A stretch of 64,000 bases of DNA, taken from CAYVVD01 sp964454975. GTDB taxonomy: Bacteria > Bacteroidota > Ignavibacteria > Kapaibacteriales > UBA2268. Every line of letters begins with the position of its first letter. The stretch's first letter is position 1. Below the pieces are notes generated by a model. The model did no database searches, was not told the origin of the DNA, and worked only from the letters and a program-made list of their open reading frames with translations. Below are positions 62,198-64,000 of this stretch, one piece after another. The translations under genes were made by a program, and so were the position numbers. The DNA is taken from the NCBI GenBank assembly GCA_964454975.1, contig CAYVVD010000018.1, positions 1-64,000 on the forward strand. Reading direction: 5' to 3'.

Positions 62198-63274
62198 ATG
62201 AATGAATCCATAGAAAATAAAATAATTAATCGTAGAGGTTTTCTTGGGATGACCGGGCTTGCACTTGCCACAGTAACCGGTGTTACTCATTCATACACTT
62301 CTCAGCAGGATGCTATTTTTGCTAAGTCACAAATCAAACCAAATGTCATTATCCCTCCTGCTCTTGACAAAGGCTCAAAAGTTGCTATCCTGGCTTCAGC
62401 ATCTCCTACAAGTATGGGAGAAATAGCAGTTACATTAAAATTCCTCAAAAAAAATGGTTTGGAAATTGAAATTGCTGATACTATTAAGAAGAATAAAAAC
62501 AACCACAGGTATTTCTCTGCACCTGATGAAGAACGGCTTAATGAATTGAATGAATACCTGAACCGGGATGACATTAACTGCATAATGTTTGCCCGGGGCG
62601 GCTATGGAATTATGAGAATTATTGACGGTGTGGATTATGATGCAATCATTGCAAAACCCAAAGTAATTCTGGGTTTTAGCGATATATCCCCTCTTCTGCA
62701 TTTTATTACTCAAAAGACAGGACTTCGAACATTTCATGGTCCTGTAGCTTCTGTATCGCTTAATAACTTCTCTTCTGAGCATATCAAAAAAGCAATATTT
62801 AAAAATCCGGAGAATAAAATAACCATTAACACTCCGGGAGCTGTTGTGTATAATGGTGATGATGTATCAGGCAAGTTGAATGGTGGCAACCTGACTATGA
62901 TTTGCTCAACACTTGGTACTAAGTATGAAATTGACACAAAAGATAGAATCCTCTTCCTGGAGGAAGTTTCCGAGCATCCATATAAAATTGACAGGATGCT
63001 GACACAACTGAGGCTTGCCGGTAAGTTAGATGAAATAAAAGCATTTGTTTTTGGCTATATGAAAGGCCTGAATTACAGGCGTTCTTTTTACCCGAACAGG
63101 TCTTATACAATAAAAGAGGTTATTGAGCAAGTACTTGTCCCATTGGGCAAGCCTGTTGTACTTGGTTTGCCGTTCGGGCATGTGAAAGATCACTTCACAA
63201 TACCGGTTGGAGCTAACGCAGAGATAGACAAATCTGGCAAAACTATGATAATTTACGGTCCGTTTGTAAATTAG
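62198..63274 (+). CDS. Tat-exported LD-carboxypeptidase (peptidase family S66)
   Basis: 358 residues from the ATG at 62198. It begins with a twin-arginine signal (NRRGFLGMTGLALATVTG). The S66 fold follows: VAILASASP, FARGGYGIMRII, the nucleophile Ser in LGFSDIS (near residue 161), HGP, the catalytic Glu in FLEEVSEHPYKIDRML and the His in LPFGHVKDH. LD-carboxypeptidases trim the terminal D-Ala from peptidoglycan tetrapeptides during recycling and are mostly cytoplasmic. A Tat-exported form would act in the periplasm. An ATG at 62156 would place 14 extra residues before the Tat motif and overlap the promoter-like box. Confidence 0.93.
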   Translation: MNESIENKIINRRGFLGMTGLALATVTGVTHSYTSQQDAIFAKSQIKPNVIIPPALDKGSKVAILASASPTSMGEIAVTLKFLKKNGLEIEIADTIKKNKNNHRYFSAPDEERLNELNEYLNRDDINCIMFARGGYGIMRIIDGVDYDAIIAKPKVILGFSDISPLLHFITQKTGLRTFHGPVASVSLNNFSSEHIKKAIFKNPENKITINTPGAVVYNGDDVSGKLNGGNLTMICSTLGTKYEIDTKDRILFLEEVSEHPYKIDRMLTQLRLAGKLDEIKAFVFGYMKGLNYRRSFYPNRSYTIKEVIEQVLVPLGKPVVLGLPFGHVKDHFTIPVGANAEIDKSGKTMIIYGPFVN

Positions 63275-63298
63275 ATGAAATTTTTTCTCATTTATATT

Positions 63299-63316
63299 GT
63301 TACTTGTTTAAGTAAC
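63299..63316. other. 7-4-7 inverted repeat between the carboxypeptidase and VWA genes
   Basis: GTTACTT (63299-63305) and AAGTAAC (63310-63316) are exact inverted repeats with a GTTT loop. The following bases contain only short T runs, so this is a weak terminator at best; it could equally be a regulatory site for the downstream gene, which starts 49 bases later. Confidence 0.35.
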
Positions 63317-63364
63317 GGTGTGTATGTTTTGGTTTTTGATTATTTGAAAGAATGGGGTAGATGA

Positions 63365-64000
63365 ATGGTACGGTTTATTACTGTTTCTTTATTTTGGGTG
63401 TTGTTCTGCACTGTTTTATCAGCTCAGACATTTTCCATATCGGAAATTAATGCCAGTGAATTTCCTAAAATAAAAGCAAGTTTTATTGCTCTCGATGGCA
63501 GCGGAAGGTCATACCAGGATCTTACAAAAGACAACTTCACTGTCTTGGAGAACAGCCAAAACATGGGGCCAACCTTAGGAGTTGAATGCATCTCGCGTGA
63601 AGATGACCCTGAAGTTAGCGTGGTACTGGTTCTGGACAAAAGTGGCTCTATGGATACTGATCCTGATGGCATTAGGCGTTGGAACTGGGTTGTTAAAGGA
63701 GCTACTTCTTTTATTAACACTCTTAAATTTGTTGGCAATACTGCAGTTGCTATTACTACATTTGCACGTTTTGCTGATGTTACCTGTCCATTTACTAACG
63801 ATAAACAGGAATTGCTTGATTCACTGGCAACTGTAAAAGTTGCAGGAACTACAAGGTATGACGATCCTTTTATTGACCAATCCGCGGGTGTAGTTCCTTT
63901 ATTAAGGGAAAGGTCAAGCGAATTAAGAAGAATCGTTGTTTTTCTGACCGATGGCTTGCCTGACAAGGAACCCGAAACCGGGAATATTATTGATTCACTA
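63365..64000 (+). CDS. secreted von Willebrand factor A-domain protein, 3' end beyond window
   Basis: The first 212 codons of an open frame that runs off the window. A Sec signal (ITVSLFWVLFCTVLSA, residues 4-19) is followed by a short beta domain (LTKDNFTVLEN) and, from about residue 80, a VWA domain. It has a MIDAS motif LVLDKSGSMD (DxSxS), a threonine in VAITTFA and the third ligand in VVFLTDGLPD. ATG 63365 was chosen because it starts the signal peptide directly; the ATG at 63361 is in another frame. Such proteins in this group are often adhesins or T9SS cargo, but the C-terminus is not visible. Confidence 0.85.
   Translation, partial: MVRFITVSLFWVLFCTVLSAQTFSISEINASEFPKIKASFIALDGSGRSYQDLTKDNFTVLENSQNMGPTLGVECISREDDPEVSVVLVLDKSGSMDTDPDGIRRWNWVVKGATSFINTLKFVGNTAVAITTFARFADVTCPFTNDKQELLDSLATVKVAGTTRYDDPFIDQSAGVVPLLRERSSELRRIVVFLTDGLPDKEPETGNIIDSL

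Noticed and set aside
1..64000. CRISPR arrays, insertion sequences, integrases, phage genes, toxin-antitoxin pairs
   Set aside because: No regularly spaced repeats, transposase motifs, terminal inverted repeats or phage structural proteins were seen on either strand.

Overview
ORGANISM. The window looks like part of a chromosome (probably a metagenome-assembled genome, given two runs of ten Ns) from a Gram-negative, AT-rich bacterium of the Bacteroidota/Chlorobiota/Ignavibacteriota (FCB) group. The evidence is several proteins ending in type IX secretion (T9SS) sorting domains, an SBBP-repeat secreted protein, many lipoproteins and one TAnnTTTG-like promoter. Kapabacteria- or Ignavibacteria-like lineages would fit, but no rRNA is present, so the placement is an inference. 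No prophage, insertion sequence, CRISPR array or plasmid function was found.  LAYOUT. 1-2.5 kb: the end of a RelA/SpoT-like HD protein and a CPA2/KefB-type antiporter. 2.8-11.6 kb: a nine-gene minus-strand operon for tryptophan breakdown by the kynurenine route (kynA, an atypical SDR, aminomuconate-semialdehyde dehydrogenase, RidA-type aminomuconate deaminase, 3-hydroxyanthranilate dioxygenase, ACMS decarboxylase, cyclase-type formamidase, kynU, kmo). 11.7-18.6 kb: envelope proteins, trhO, rlpA, a TPR lipoprotein and a DUF3467 protein. 18.6-26.3 kb: a GH57 glucan-branching enzyme, then a flippase, UDP-galactopyranose mutase, a HAD-UbiA fusion, DprE1 and DprE2. Together these last genes resemble the mycobacterial route to lipid-linked D-arabinofuranose and galactofuranose. 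26.5-32.6 kb: sucC and a leucine-degradation (methylcrotonyl-CoA carboxylase) set. 33-38 kb: PAP2 phosphatase, dinB, uvrA. 38-42.6 kb: a T9SS-exported SBBP protein, a lipoprotein and a NifX-like protein. 42.7-45.7 kb: aminotransferase, tadA, rsmI, tmk. 45.7-50.6 kb: secreted M12-type metalloprotease, proline dehydrogenase, an EEP-family lipoprotein and a STAS protein. 50.6-57.6 kb: TPR protein, YfhO-type membrane protein and a broken T9SS-exported BNR-repeat gene. 58-64 kb: yqeY, mutS2, a receiver-histidine kinase, tRNA-Ser(GGA), a Tat-exported LD-carboxypeptidase and the start of a secreted VWA protein.  HOW IT FITS TOGETHER. The metabolic genes suggest an aerobic, protein- and amino-acid-consuming heterotroph: a secreted protease plus catabolism of Trp (two oxygenases and a monooxygenase), Leu and Pro. 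The most unusual set is the DprE1/DprE2/UbiA/Glf group. Both N gaps appear to be contig-end overlaps that split genes which are really intact. By contrast, a BNR gene with three in-frame stops and a decayed T9SS domain look like genuine gene decay.
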